A DNA stretch of 64,000 bases, taken from Oscillospiraceae bacterium. Lineage in GTDB: Bacteria > Bacillota > Clostridia > Oscillospirales > Ruminococcaceae. The notes beneath the pieces are model-generated. The model saw nothing but the letters and a program-made list of their open reading frames with translations, was not told the origin of the DNA and searched no databases. Position numbers and translations under genes: made by a program. The stretch spans positions 62,001-126,000 of the forward strand of contig JAFQBH010000024.1 in assembly GCA_017399765.1 (NCBI GenBank). Reading direction: 5' to 3'. Shown piece after piece: positions 49,914 through 58,325 of this stretch (position 1 is its first letter; every line of letters starts with the position of its first letter).

Positions 49914-50394
49914 AATCTTCTTCATCGTCCCAATCCTCAAATTCCTGACTTCCGTCAAAAGCAAGACGCATAAGAAGTGCGTTTTCAGTGGGATTGGTGT
50001 AATAATTTTTTCGGAGCCCGCAAAAAACGAATCCGTTTTTTTCATAAAGCGCAATTGCGGGAAGGTTGCTTGCGCGAACCTCGAGAAAAATCACCTGGGT
50101 TTCCTTTTCCCGAACTGTGCCGATAAATTTTTCGATAAGAGCCTTTGCAATTCCTTTGCGGCGAAATTCCGGCGAAACCGCAACGTTAAAAATTTCCGTT
50201 TCGCCTGCAACGGTCCTTCCGCCGATATATCCGGCAAGTTTTCCTTCGGAAAATGCTCCGAAAAAATCGGAAAAGCCGCTTTTTATCTCCGAAGAAACCG
50301 TAGCTTCGCTCCATGGGTTTGAAAAACAGAGTTTTTCAATTTCCGCAACGGCGGCGGAATTTTCTTCCGAAAGGCGTTTTATTTCAAAGCTCAT
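49912..50394 (-). CDS. rimI: Ribosomal-protein-alanine N-acetyltransferase RimI
   Basis: RimI acetylates the N-terminal alanine of ribosomal protein S18. The 160-residue GNAT protein shows AEIEKLCFSNPWSEA (about residues 15-29, the RimI PWS signature), GETEIFNVAVSPEFRRKGIAKALIE (about 67-92, acetyl-CoA loop RRKGIA) and VRASNLPAIALYEKNGFVFCGLRKNYY (about 109-135). The ATG at 50394 overlaps the alr stop (ATGA). Usual partners tsaB/tsaE are not present; tsaD is 10 kb away. A C-terminal acidic tail (FEDWDDEED) is unusual. Confidence 0.92.
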   Translation of the reverse strand: MSFEIKRLSEENSAAVAEIEKLCFSNPWSEATVSSEIKSGFSDFFGAFSEGKLAGYIGGRTVAGETEIFNVAVSPEFRRKGIAKALIEKFIGTVREKETQVIFLEVRASNLPAIALYEKNGFVFCGLRKNYYTNPTENALLMRLAFDGSQEFEDWDDEED

Positions 50395-51596
50395 TTTTCC
50401 TTCCACCTTGAATAATCGAAATTGTGTATGTTTTCTCCGCGGTGATAATATCTTCTGGGAACCCTTCTGGAAACCGCGCAGATTATTTCATAGTTTATTG
50501 TTCCGGCGAGAGCCGCAACTTCGTCAACGGAAACGCAGGCATCTCCGTCTTTTCCGAAAACAGTTACAATGTCGCCTTCTTCCGCTTCCGGAACGGAAGA
50601 AACGTCGAGCATTGTCTGGTCCATACAAACGCTTCCCACAACGGGAACGTATTTTCCGCGGATTATCATTCTTCCCTTGTTTGTGAGAAGGCGGTGATAA
50701 CCGTCCGCATAGCCTATGGCGGTGGAAGCGATTTTCATATCTTCCGGGGCGGTGAATCTTCTTCCGTAGCTTATGCAGGAACCTTTTTCGTAATCCTTTG
50801 TCATACTTACAACAGTACGAAGTTCCATCGCCGGCTTAAGCTTTATCCGGCAGGTAACTTCTTCGTGGGAGGCAGGATAGAGTCCATAGAGGATAATTCC
50901 CGGGCGCACCATGTCAAGATGCATTTCCGGATAGCAAAGCACCGCGGCGCTGTTGCAGCAATGTCTTATGCCTACATCCGTTCCTTTTGCTTTAAGCGCA
51001 TCGCAGACCCGGCAGAAACGGTCGAACTGAAGGCGTGTGTAGCTTTCACCGTCAGAATCCGGCTCGTCTGCGGAAGCAAAATGGGTGAAAGCACCGGTTA
51101 CTTTTATGTTGGGAAGCTTTGCAGCTTCTTCCGCTTCCGAAACCGCAAGGTCGAAATTATCTTCGGAACAGACAAAACCGATTCTTCCCATTCCGGTGTC
51201 GAACTTCAGATGAACGTCAATGTCAACGCCGAGTTTTTCGGCCTCTGCGGAAAGTTCTTTTGCGTAACGAAGAGAATAGACAGTCTGGGTGATATTCCAT
51301 TTTGCAAGATCTGAAACACATTCCGCTGGGGTGTTGCCGAAAATAAGGATCGGTTTTGTAACGCCGCTTTCGCGGATTCCGAGAGCTTCGCCCAGATTTG
51401 AAACGCCGAACCAGTCTGCGCCGGCTTCTTCAAGAAATGGTGCGGTCATTCTGTCGCCGTGACCGTAAGCATCCGCTTTTACAACCGCCATAACCAAAGA
51501 TTTTCCCACATGGGCTTTTATTTTTCTGAAGTTATATTCAATCGCATCAAGGGAAACATCCGCCCAGGTTCTGCGAAGAACTTCGCTTTTTGTCAT
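50391..51596 (-). CDS. alr: Alanine racemase
   Basis: Alr is the PLP enzyme that makes D-alanine for peptidoglycan. The 401-residue protein has the PLP-lysine signature AVVKADAYGHGDRM (Lys near residue 37), LKFDTGMGRIGF near residue 132, and the catalytic tyrosine in CISYGRRFTAPEDM near residue 275. The C-terminal VGSVCMDQTMLDVS is typical. The ATG at 51596 follows AGGAGGG and overlaps the stop of the small membrane protein gene (ATGA), and its stop overlaps rimI. This coupling suggests balanced expression of the set. Confidence 0.96.
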   Translation of the reverse strand: MTKSEVLRRTWADVSLDAIEYNFRKIKAHVGKSLVMAVVKADAYGHGDRMTAPFLEEAGADWFGVSNLGEALGIRESGVTKPILIFGNTPAECVSDLAKWNITQTVYSLRYAKELSAEAEKLGVDIDVHLKFDTGMGRIGFVCSEDNFDLAVSEAEEAAKLPNIKVTGAFTHFASADEPDSDGESYTRLQFDRFCRVCDALKAKGTDVGIRHCCNSAAVLCYPEMHLDMVRPGIILYGLYPASHEEVTCRIKLKPAMELRTVVSMTKDYEKGSCISYGRRFTAPEDMKIASTAIGYADGYHRLLTNKGRMIIRGKYVPVVGSVCMDQTMLDVSSVPEAEEGDIVTVFGKDGDACVSVDEVAALAGTINYEIICAVSRRVPRRYYHRGENIHNFDYSRWKEK

Positions 51597-51808
51597 TTTT
51601 TGTCCCTCCTGTCTTTTATCCACATAAGGATATACAGGCCTATTATATTAAACCCAAGGGAAAAATATAGCAAAACCGTTGAAAAAATGCTTTCCGTAAA
51701 AATCAGCAGAACAAGACAGCCGAAAAGGCAGAGCATTCCGGCAATTATAAAAAGCAAGCCTCTTTTTTTATTCGAAAGCCCTTCCCAAAAATCAATAATT
51801 TTGTTCAT
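51593..51808 (-). CDS. Small two-helix membrane protein
   Basis: A 71-residue protein with two hydrophobic segments (about residues 16-36 and 42-62), a cytosolic N-terminus MNKIIDFWEGLSNKKRG and a basic C-terminal tail WIKDRRDKK, so both ends are probably inside. No family recognised. ATG at 51808 with AAAGGAACGC upstream. It overlaps the alr start by ATGA, and lies 22 bases after the DUF4358 lipoprotein gene, so it belongs to the alr operon. Confidence 0.72.
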   Translation of the reverse strand: MNKIIDFWEGLSNKKRGLLFIIAGMLCLFGCLVLLIFTESIFSTVLLYFSLGFNIIGLYILMWIKDRRDKK

Positions 51809-51830
51809 TGCGTTCCTTTCGTTGTCTTTT

Positions 51831-52361
51831 TTAAGGAATATATTTGTTTATGATTTCTTTTGCTTTTGCTTTGTCATCTTCGGAAAGCATAAGCATTACA
51901 ACAAGTTCGCCTTCCTGGTAAATTTCCGCATTGAACGCAATATCATATGAATCATATACGTCATAGTTTCTGAATTCCGTTATGCGGTCATCTTTTCTTT
52001 TTTCAAGGGAATCCATAACTTCGCCGGCTTTTCCTTCTTTAACCCGGATAACCGCTACATCCGCCGCGCCGTAATTGCCTTCGGCATATCTTATATCGTA
52101 AGAAACAACGTTCTTTAAATCAAGATAATACTGTTCTTCGATAAAAGTTTTATCCGTTGCTTTCACAACACTTTTCTGGGTATATTCACTTATTTCAAGA
52201 CTGTTATATATTTCATCCGCAACAATGGATACGTTGAGCATGTCATAGCTGAATTCCCCGGGATTGATTTCGCTTTCGCCTTCGCTTTCTTTTCCGCATC
52301 CGCAAAGCGCAAAAATTGCAAAAACAAAAACCGAAAGAAAAACAAAAATCCGTTTTTTCAC
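51831..52361 (-). CDS. DUF4358 lipoprotein
   Basis: A 176-residue lipoprotein with signal MKKRIFVFLSVFVFAIFALCGCG (lipobox LCGC, Cys near residue 22). The mature domain matches the DUF4358 pattern: SIVADEIYNSLE, ADVAVIRVKEGKAGEVMDSLEKRKDDRITEFRNYD, NAEIYQEGELVVMLMLSEDDKAKAKEIINKYI. DUF4358 proteins are common in Clostridia and have no assigned role. ATG at 52361 follows AAAGGAGG. It heads the lipoprotein-membrane-alr-rimI operon. An AT-rich 225-base gap upstream leads to the tRNA cluster. Confidence 0.88.
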   Translation of the reverse strand: MKKRIFVFLSVFVFAIFALCGCGKESEGESEINPGEFSYDMLNVSIVADEIYNSLEISEYTQKSVVKATDKTFIEEQYYLDLKNVVSYDIRYAEGNYGAADVAVIRVKEGKAGEVMDSLEKRKDDRITEFRNYDVYDSYDIAFNAEIYQEGELVVMLMLSEDDKAKAKEIINKYIP

Positions 52362-52543
52362 AAAAAAGCCTCCTTTCAGCTGATTATAAAATTATACTCT
52401 CTTTTTTTATTTTTTGGTTAACTGTCTGTGAATTATGGGCATAATAAGCTATTATAGTTAATTATTATATTACTTTTTCGCAGTTAAAACAATATATAAA
52501 AAAATTTCTTTGAAATTTTTCTTAAATTAAAGCATTTTTATTG

Positions 52544-52572
52544 TTGACAAATCCATTTTCCTTTGATATAAT
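52544..52572 (+). promoter_or_regulatory. Promoter of the tRNA cluster
   Basis: Perfect TTGACA (52544-52549), 17-base spacer, perfect TATAAT (52567-52572), 14 bases before the first tRNA: a strong stable-RNA promoter. Confidence 0.85.
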
Positions 52573-52586
52573 TATTCGTGCGTTAT

Positions 52587-52660
52587 GCGGATGTAATTCA
52601 TTGGTAGAATGCCAGCCTTCCAAGCTGGATAGGGGGGTTCGATTCCCCTCATCCGCTCCA
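52587..52660 (+). tRNA. tRNA-Gly (anticodon TCC)
   Basis: 74 bases: acceptor GCGGATG/CATCCGC, anticodon loop CTTCCAA between CCAGC and GCTGG, T loop TTCGATT, discriminator T and encoded CCA. First gene of a Gly-Arg-His-Gln cluster. Confidence 0.96.
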
Positions 52661-52666
52661 ATTTTT

Positions 52667-52743
52667 GCGCCGTTAGCTCAGCTGGATAGAGCATCTGCCT
52701 TCTAAGCAGAGGGCCGGGGGTTCGAGTCCCTCACGGCGCGCCA
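52667..52743 (+). tRNA. tRNA-Arg (anticodon TCT)
   Basis: 77 bases: acceptor GCGCCGT/ACGGCGC, anticodon loop CTTCTAA between TCTGC and GCAGA, T loop TTCGAGT, discriminator G and encoded CCA. It reads AGA/AGG, and AGA is a common Arg codon in the window. Confidence 0.96.
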
Positions 52744-52769
52744 GGCAGTTTAAGCTTAACTGCCGATAT

Positions 52770-52848
52770 GGTGGATGTAGCGTAGCTGGCCTAACGCGTC
52801 AGATTGTGGCTCTGAAGACCGTGGGTTCGAATCCCACCCTCCACCCCA
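52770..52848 (+). tRNA. tRNA-His (anticodon GTG)
   Basis: Anticodon loop TTGTGGC between TCAGA and TCTGA. A G at 52770 precedes GTGGATG and faces discriminator C, the required G-1:C73 pair of tRNA-His. T loop TTCGAAT; CCA encoded. The acceptor 3' strand is CCTCCAC, giving one U6:C67 mismatch. Confidence 0.94.
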
Positions 52849-52861
52849 TATAAAACGACTT

Positions 52862-52893
52862 TCGCCCATAGTTAAAAAACTGTGGGCGTTTTT
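52862..52893 (+). terminator. Hairpin between tRNA-His and tRNA-Gln
   Basis: CGCCCATAGTT/AACTGTGGGCG stem (one G-U pair) followed by T5; it could end part of the tRNA transcript before tRNA-Gln. Confidence 0.75.
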
Positions 52894-52906
52894 ACTATAA
52901 CCATAT

Positions 52907-52982
52907 TGGGGCGTCGCCAAGCGGTAAGGCACAGGACTTTGACTCCTGCATCTCGTGGGTCCGAATCCCGCCGCCCCAACCA
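52907..52982 (+). tRNA. tRNA-Gln (anticodon TTG)
   Basis: Acceptor TGGGGCG/CGCCCCA, anticodon loop CTTTGAC between CAGGA and TCCTG, encoded CCA. The T loop reads TCCGAAT rather than TTCGAAT, so position 55 is C where nearly all tRNAs have U (pseudouridine). The T stem has one T-G pair. Followed by a terminator. Confidence 0.94.
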
Positions 52983-53021
52983 AAAAACAGGTCGCTCCGA
53001 AGGGGCTGACCTGTTTTTTTG
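52983..53021 (+). terminator. Terminator of the tRNA cluster
   Basis: AACAGGTC/GACCTGTT stem with an inner GCTCC/GGGGC pair, followed by T7. Confidence 0.88.
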
Positions 53022-53064
53022 TTGTTATTTAAAAGAGGCAACGCAGCGCGGTGTCTCTATATTT

Positions 53065-53964
53065 TTATTCAAATTCATAACCGTAAGCTTTTGTTACGGA
53101 AAGGGGAATTTCCATTCGAACGGTCTTTTCCGGATCCACAACCTGGCAGATGCAAAGGTTTCCGGTAACGCTCAGGAGCATTCCCGCTTCGTGTTCGTTC
53201 ATTCCGAGTTCACCGGTGAGGAATCCGTGCATCGCCATTGTTGCGCCGACGCAGGCTTCGTCAACGGTATCGGCGGAATGGATAGCCATAGCAAGTTCGC
53301 TGTTGACAAGGAACGGCGTCGGAAGTTTGCAGTTTTTGAGAACGGTAAGTTTTACCGTAACTTTTCCGGCAATTTCGACGCCGCAGACTTCAACTTCGCC
53401 GTCGCCCATTCTTGCATGGAGATCGCCCATTGCAAGAAGAGCACCTTCGGCGTTTACCGGAAGATAAAGGGTCGCGCCTTCACCGATTCGGGTGCAGTCC
53501 ATGTTTCCGCCGTGGGAACCGGGCGTTCCGGTGTCGATTCCTTCGCCTTTTGCGGCGGTTCCGATAACGCCTATCATCGGGCAGATCGGGAAGGAAAGTT
53601 TTTCGTTGAATTTAACTTTTCCGTTTTCGACCGGAAGGATTTTTGTGCTTTCGGAAGAAACCGCCGCGCCGGTAACTCCTTCGCCGGGAGCATCCACCAT
53701 AACTCCGTGGTCGTCAAGTTCAATTTTAAGAATTTCCACTTTGAGAACGTCGCCGGGCATTGCGTCTTCGATAAAAAGAGGACCGCTTGCGGGGTTTACG
53801 TTGTCCCAGTCAAGACCGCCCAGAAGGTCATTTTCGCTTTTAAGCTGACCCCCGAAGCAATCGAGAGTTTCGAAACAAACGGTGTCGCCGCTTTTTGCCG
53901 TTGCAACGGGCGGATTATTTTCGGACATCCTGTGGATTTTTGTATCGGTATGGATAGTAAGCAT
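53065..53964 (-). CDS. Acetamidase/formamidase family protein
   Basis: A 299-residue protein of the FmdA/AmdA family, which hydrolyses formamide or acetamide to the acid and ammonia. Conserved blocks are GDTVCFETLDCFGGQL (about residues 26-41), NPASGPLFIEDAMPGDVLKVEI (about 56-77), GTPGSHGGNMDCTRIGEGATLYLPV (about 145-169) and ALLAMGDLHARMGDGEVEVCGVE (about 174-196), which contain the family's metal/active-site His and Asp. ATG at 53964 follows AAAGGAGGA. It stands alone; the ammonia released could feed AsnA, but no link is encoded locally. Confidence 0.94.
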   Translation of the reverse strand: MLTIHTDTKIHRMSENNPPVATAKSGDTVCFETLDCFGGQLKSENDLLGGLDWDNVNPASGPLFIEDAMPGDVLKVEILKIELDDHGVMVDAPGEGVTGAAVSSESTKILPVENGKVKFNEKLSFPICPMIGVIGTAAKGEGIDTGTPGSHGGNMDCTRIGEGATLYLPVNAEGALLAMGDLHARMGDGEVEVCGVEIAGKVTVKLTVLKNCKLPTPFLVNSELAMAIHSADTVDEACVGATMAMHGFLTGELGMNEHEAGMLLSVTGNLCICQVVDPEKTVRMEIPLSVTKAYGYEFE

Positions 53965-54024
53965 AAAAAAATCCTCCTTTTGATTTATGGCTATATTATA
54001 GTATCATTCATCTTCTTATGCAAC

Positions 54025-54055
54025 AAAAAAGCACCCTTTAGGGGTGCTTTTTTGT
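54025..54055. terminator. Terminator of the clp-ATPase operon
   Basis: AAAAAAGCACCC/GGGTGCTTTTTT stem at the stop of the Clp ATPase gene; A6 and T6 runs on either side. Confidence 0.88.
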
Positions 54056-56358
54056 TATGCTTCAAGTTCCGGAATTTTGAAAGATTCCTTAACGGTGATT
54101 TCGCCGCTTTCTGCGGAAACAGCGATTCCGGAAAGTTTTTTGTCTGCATTATCAACGATAAGTTCGCAGACTTTATCCTCAATATCCTTGCGGATAACTC
54201 TTACAAGGTCACGGGCACCGCCTTTGTTTCCGTGGGATTTTTTTGCAATTGCTTTAAGGGCGGAATCGTCATAGGAAAGGTCGATTCCTTTTTCCTTAAG
54301 GGGCTGGCGGAGTTCATCAAGGCGAAGAGCGGCAATTCTTTCGTAATCTTCCACTGTAAGGTCATGGAAAACAACGATTTCGTCAACTCTTCCGATAAAT
54401 TCCGGACGGAGGAACTGGGCAAGAGCCTTATAAACCTTGTCTTTTTCAAGGGAATAGGAATCTCTTCCGAAGCCGAGAGCTTTTTCCTTGTTTTCGCTTC
54501 CTGCGTTGGAAGTCATAACGATTACGGTGTTCGCGAAGGAAACAGTTCTTCCGTGGGCATCGGCAATTTTTCCTTCATCAAGAATCTGAAGAAGGATGTT
54601 CATAACGTCCGGATGAGCCTTTTCGATTTCATCGAAAAGGATTACGGAATAGGGTTTTCTGCGGACTTTTTCGGTGAGCTGGCCCGCTTCATCATAACCG
54701 ACGTAGCCGGGAGGAGAACCGACGATTCTTGAAACCGCGTGTTTTTCCATAAATTCGGACATATCAAGGCGGATAAGCGGATCTTCCGTCTGGAAAAGTT
54801 CGTTTGCAAGAACTTTTACAAGTTCTGTTTTTCCAACGCCGGTGGGACCCACAAAGATGAAGGAAGCGGGTCTTCTTCTTGCGGAAATCTGAACTCTTGA
54901 ACGTTTTACCGCCGCCGCAACAAGACGGCAGGCTTCGTCCTGGCCGATAACGTGCTGTTTAAGGGTTGCTTCAAGTTCACCGAGTTTTCGAAGGTCGCTT
55001 TCCTGAACTTTGCTTGCGGGAATTCCTGTCCAGAGTTCGATTACGGTTGCAAGGTCTTTCGGCGCAACTTCCGCCGCAAGAGCGATCGGCTCAAGGCGGT
55101 TGTGCTCAATTTCAAGCTGGAGCGCTTCCGCTTTTGCTGTTGCAAGAGCTTCGTAATCAATGGTTTCTTCCTGCTGAAGGGCTTCGATTTTTTCCTGGAC
55201 CGCCCGGAGTTTCTGTCCGCTTATTTCATATTCCGCAAGTTCCTTGTTCGCAAGGGCGGAGCAGGAACAGGCTTCGTCCAGAAGGTCGATGGCTTTATCC
55301 GGGAGGAAACGGTCGGTTATATATCTTTCAGAAAGGCGGACGCAGCTTTCGATAAGCTCGTCGCTTATTTTTACGTGGTGGAATTTTTCATAGTTCGGCG
55401 CGACACCTTTAAGAATTTCAATGCTGTCCGCAATGGAAGGTTCCTCAACGGTAACGGGCTGGAAACGGCGCTCGAGAGCGGCATCTTTTTCGATGTGTTT
55501 GCGGTATTCGTTAAAAGTTGTTGCACCGATGACCTGGAGCTCTCCTCTCGAAAGAGCCGGTTTGAGAATGTTTGCGGCATTCATACTTCCTTCCGCGTCG
55601 CCGGTTCCAACAAGGTTATGAATTTCGTCGATGAAAAGGATTATGTTGCCTTCGCGTTTGACTTCCTCAACAAGGCCTTTTACCCTGCTTTCAAACTGTC
55701 CGCGGAACTGGGTTCCGGCAACGAGAGCGGTCAAATCGAGCATCCAGAGTTCCTTTCCGGCAAGCTTTGCGGGAACTTCGTTCGAAGCGATTTTTTGGGC
55801 AATTCCTTCCGCAATTGCGGTTTTTCCGACACCCGGTTCGCCGATAAGGCAGGGGTTGTTTTTTGTCCTTCTGTTAAGGATCTGGACAACTCTTCCGATT
55901 TCGCGGTTTCTTCCGATTATCGGGTCAAATCCGCCTTTTTTGGCTTTTTCGGTAAGGTTTTCACAATAAAGGTTAAGATATTTCTTTTCTTCCTGTTTTC
56001 CTTTTTTGCCGGTCTTTTTGGGATTTCTTGTTCTTTCGCCGTCAGCCGTGGGGTTTTCGGCACCGGGCATCATATCTCCGCCGCCGAAAATGCTGTTCAG
56101 GAACGGAAAAGCCTGGGCTCCGCCCATTTCAAAATTGGGGTCGCCTTCCTCATCAAAATTCATCATCTGTTCGCTGATGGCGTCAAGTTCATCGCCGGAA
56201 ATTCCCATTTTGTTCATAAGGTCTTCAACGGGTTTTATTCCAAGCTCTTTCGCGCATTGAAGGCAAAGACCTTCGTTGAAAGTTTTTTCGCCTTCCATGC
56301 GGGTTACAAAAACCACAGCCATTCTTTTTTTGCATCTTGAACAAAGCATACTGTTCAT
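54055..56358 (-). CDS. Clp protease ATP-binding subunit with N-terminal zinc finger (ClpE/ClpC type)
   Basis: A 767-residue AAA+ unfoldase for ClpP. The N-terminus is a zinc finger CSRCKK...CLQCAK (residues about 5-38), the hallmark of ClpE, rather than the Clp_N repeats of ClpC. Then AAA1 with [16 protein letters not shown] (about 170-185) and [12 protein letters not shown]; a short middle coiled coil (about 380-430); AAA2 with [19 protein letters not shown] (about 505) and [25 protein letters not shown] may be the ClpP-binding loop. The region 65-115 is a low-complexity linker ([13 protein letters not shown]). ATG at 56358 follows CGGAGGA. Last gene after CvpA, DUF5711 and ECF S genes. Confidence 0.93.
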   Translation of the reverse strand: MNSMLCSRCKKRMAVVFVTRMEGEKTFNEGLCLQCAKELGIKPVEDLMNKMGISGDELDAISEQMMNFDEEGDPNFEMGGAQAFPFLNSIFGGGDMMPGAENPTADGERTRNPKKTGKKGKQEEKKYLNLYCENLTEKAKKGGFDPIIGRNREIGRVVQILNRRTKNNPCLIGEPGVGKTAIAEGIAQKIASNEVPAKLAGKELWMLDLTALVAGTQFRGQFESRVKGLVEEVKREGNIILFIDEIHNLVGTGDAEGSMNAANILKPALSRGELQVIGATTFNEYRKHIEKDAALERRFQPVTVEEPSIADSIEILKGVAPNYEKFHHVKISDELIESCVRLSERYITDRFLPDKAIDLLDEACSCSALANKELAEYEISGQKLRAVQEKIEALQQEETIDYEALATAKAEALQLEIEHNRLEPIALAAEVAPKDLATVIELWTGIPASKVQESDLRKLGELEATLKQHVIGQDEACRLVAAAVKRSRVQISARRRPASFIFVGPTGVGKTELVKVLANELFQTEDPLIRLDMSEFMEKHAVSRIVGSPPGYVGYDEAGQLTEKVRRKPYSVILFDEIEKAHPDVMNILLQILDEGKIADAHGRTVSFANTVIVMTSNAGSENKEKALGFGRDSYSLEKDKVYKALAQFLRPEFIGRVDEIVVFHDLTVEDYERIAALRLDELRQPLKEKGIDLSYDDSALKAIAKKSHGNKGGARDLVRVIRKDIEDKVCELIVDNADKKLSGIAVSAESGEITVKESFKIPELEA

Positions 56359-56404
56359 CAAAAATCCTCCGTGGAGAAAAATTTTATATTAAAAATCGTA
56401 AAAA

Positions 56405-57121
56405 TCAAATCAAAGCATTATTGCCGCATACGGCAAAATATATCCTTTTAAAAACAAAACCTTCCGAAATAATTTCTTCGGAAAAATATTCCGGAAAAAT
56501 TCCGGCGGAAATTATAAAATCAAGTATAAAAGCTCCTATACAAAGTTCAAGAATTCCGTTCGCAATTCCGAAAACACCACCGAAAAAGCTGTTGAATCCG
56601 CCTATTATCGGAACGTCGTTCACAAATTTTGAACCTTTTGCAATAAAGGAAACCACCGTTGCTAAAATTATAAGAGCGGCGGCAAAGAAAAGTGTTTCGA
56701 GAATCGGTTCCACAACCGGGCGAACAACGCTTTCCTCAACGGAAGCAGCAATTTCCGAATAATCAAGCCCGACGGAATTTATAAGATTTTCCGCCGCGGA
56801 ACTGAAATCAAAAAGGAAATAGGAAATTGCCGGAAGGCTTTCAACGGCTTCCGTAAGTCCGTTTATCACGCTTTCGGTATCAACGGCATTGGCAATCGAA
56901 GATTTCATTTTTTCGATTACCATCGGCTCTATCGCCGTTGTGTATATAAGCGAAGCGCATATACGGCTTATAACAAGGGCGGCGACAATCGCAAAAATAT
57001 ATCCTATCGCCTGAATTGCGGTTTTGGCAAAGCCATTTTTTGCACCTTTTTTTATGCAGTTTATAACGATAAAAATCGCAAGAGCATCATAAATTATCGA
57101 AACAAAATTCAAAAGCGGCAA
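56405..57121 (-). CDS. CvpA family membrane protein
   Basis: A 238-residue membrane protein of the colicin V production (CvpA) family. The N-terminal segments LNFVSIIYDALAIFIVINCIKKGAKNGFAKTAIQAIGYIFAIVAALVIS fit the family; two more hydrophobic stretches lie at about 150-170 and 200-220. CvpA members affect envelope homeostasis, but the clostridial ones are uncharacterised. The start is a TTG at 57121 with GGGGAGG only three bases before it; the TTG three codons later would be 12 bases away, so the exact start is uncertain. Co-transcribed with the DUF5711 gene. Confidence 0.82.
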   Translation of the reverse strand: MPLLNFVSIIYDALAIFIVINCIKKGAKNGFAKTAIQAIGYIFAIVAALVISRICASLIYTTAIEPMVIEKMKSSIANAVDTESVINGLTEAVESLPAISYFLFDFSSAAENLINSVGLDYSEIAASVEESVVRPVVEPILETLFFAAALIILATVVSFIAKGSKFVNDVPIIGGFNSFFGGVFGIANGILELCIGAFILDFIISAGIFPEYFSEEIISEGFVFKRIYFAVCGNNALI

Positions 57122-57137
57122 GAGCCTCCCCTTTCAA

Positions 57138-58313
57138 TTATTTTTCCACTTTGCAAAGCTGGTCGCGGGTCACCGCAAAAAGATTCTCTTTAAGAACTTT
57201 TATAAGGATTGCGTCCTGTTCGGATTCAAGGGTTGCTGTACTTTCGCCGGCATTATCAAAAACAAAAGCCTTTCCCGAACAATATACCGCCGTGTTGTTT
57301 TCGTTTCTGTCGGAACATATATATTTTCCGCTTACCGAAGATGTTTTTATTTCTGTCAGTTCTTTACCGAGAAAAAGAATATCCGTAGCGCGCGATTCGG
57401 TAAAGCGGTCAAAAACAAGAGCAGCGCCGTTTGTTCCCGGAAGATTCATTACTGCCGCCGGAACGGTGCTGTAACCGTAACTTCCAAGCACTTTTCCTTC
57501 TTTTGAAACGGTTGCCGCAACGGTATCACAGATTATTTTCACGTCGCCGTCCGCATCATATTCAAGACTTAATACAGAAGCTCCCTTAAATTCTTTCTTT
57601 GCAAGTTCAACCGCCGCTTCTGTTGTAAAAATGTGAACCGCCGTTACCATTTCACCCGCTTCGTTCGCGGAAAGAGCCGCGGCGGCAACGCTTTTCGTTT
57701 TCTCATTGGCGCTTGCGCAAACGATATATTCACCGGAAGATGACCATGTGAAAATTTCTTCGCTGTAATCCGAATCAAAAACGTGGAGCTGTGAAGCATA
57801 GCGCTGGGCGGAGGTTATGACGGAAAGCATTCCTTCTGCGGAAAGATCCGCGCTTATGATTTTATATTCAAATTCTTTCTCAAAAAGAATTTTATCGCGT
57901 GTTCTTACAAAAAGGCGGTTCCCGCCCTGGTCATAAATAAGGAACCTTCTTCCGGCAGATTCAACGATAGGGTTTGCAAAGCTGTGCTGGGCGGAAAGAA
58001 GCTGTTTTCCGTTTTCCGCATAAAGATAATAAACCGCATCGGTAAGGACACCCAGGTTTTCTCCAACAGCAAAGGTTTTTATTACGTTCGTTCCGGAAGT
58101 ATCCACAGGAAAACCCGCTCCGGCAGAAGACGATGAAGCGATTCTGTCGCCGATTATTCCGGCAACGTCCTCTTCGATGAAAAAATAAATCCCGGTGCAG
58201 AAAATTGCAAGAATAAGAACGGCGCCGATTATTTTTCTGTTGCGCTGTGCGGCAAATTTTTTCCGGCGTTTTTTTCTTGCTATTTCAAATTCGTTCTGTT
58301 CTTTTTTTGCCAA
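57138..58313 (-). CDS. DUF5711-like single-pass membrane protein
   Basis: A 391-residue protein with a basic cytosolic start (MAKKEQNEFEIARKKRRKKFAAQRNRK), one membrane helix (about residues 28-48, IIGAVLILAIFCTGIYFFIEE), and a large outside domain of repeated beta strands (for example GENLGVLTDAVYYLYAENGKQ, QGGNRLFVRTRDKILFEKE, GKYICSDRNENNTAVYCSGKAFVFDN), which reads as a beta-propeller. It resembles the DUF5711 family by memory; function unknown. TTG at 58313 lies 7 bases after GGAGG. Sits between the ECF S gene and cvpA. Confidence 0.75.
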   Translation of the reverse strand: MAKKEQNEFEIARKKRRKKFAAQRNRKIIGAVLILAIFCTGIYFFIEEDVAGIIGDRIASSSSAGAGFPVDTSGTNVIKTFAVGENLGVLTDAVYYLYAENGKQLLSAQHSFANPIVESAGRRFLIYDQGGNRLFVRTRDKILFEKEFEYKIISADLSAEGMLSVITSAQRYASQLHVFDSDYSEEIFTWSSSGEYIVCASANEKTKSVAAAALSANEAGEMVTAVHIFTTEAAVELAKKEFKGASVLSLEYDADGDVKIICDTVAATVSKEGKVLGSYGYSTVPAAVMNLPGTNGAALVFDRFTESRATDILFLGKELTEIKTSSVSGKYICSDRNENNTAVYCSGKAFVFDNAGESTATLESEQDAILIKVLKENLFAVTRDQLCKVEK

Positions 58314-58325
58314 TTTACCGCCTCC

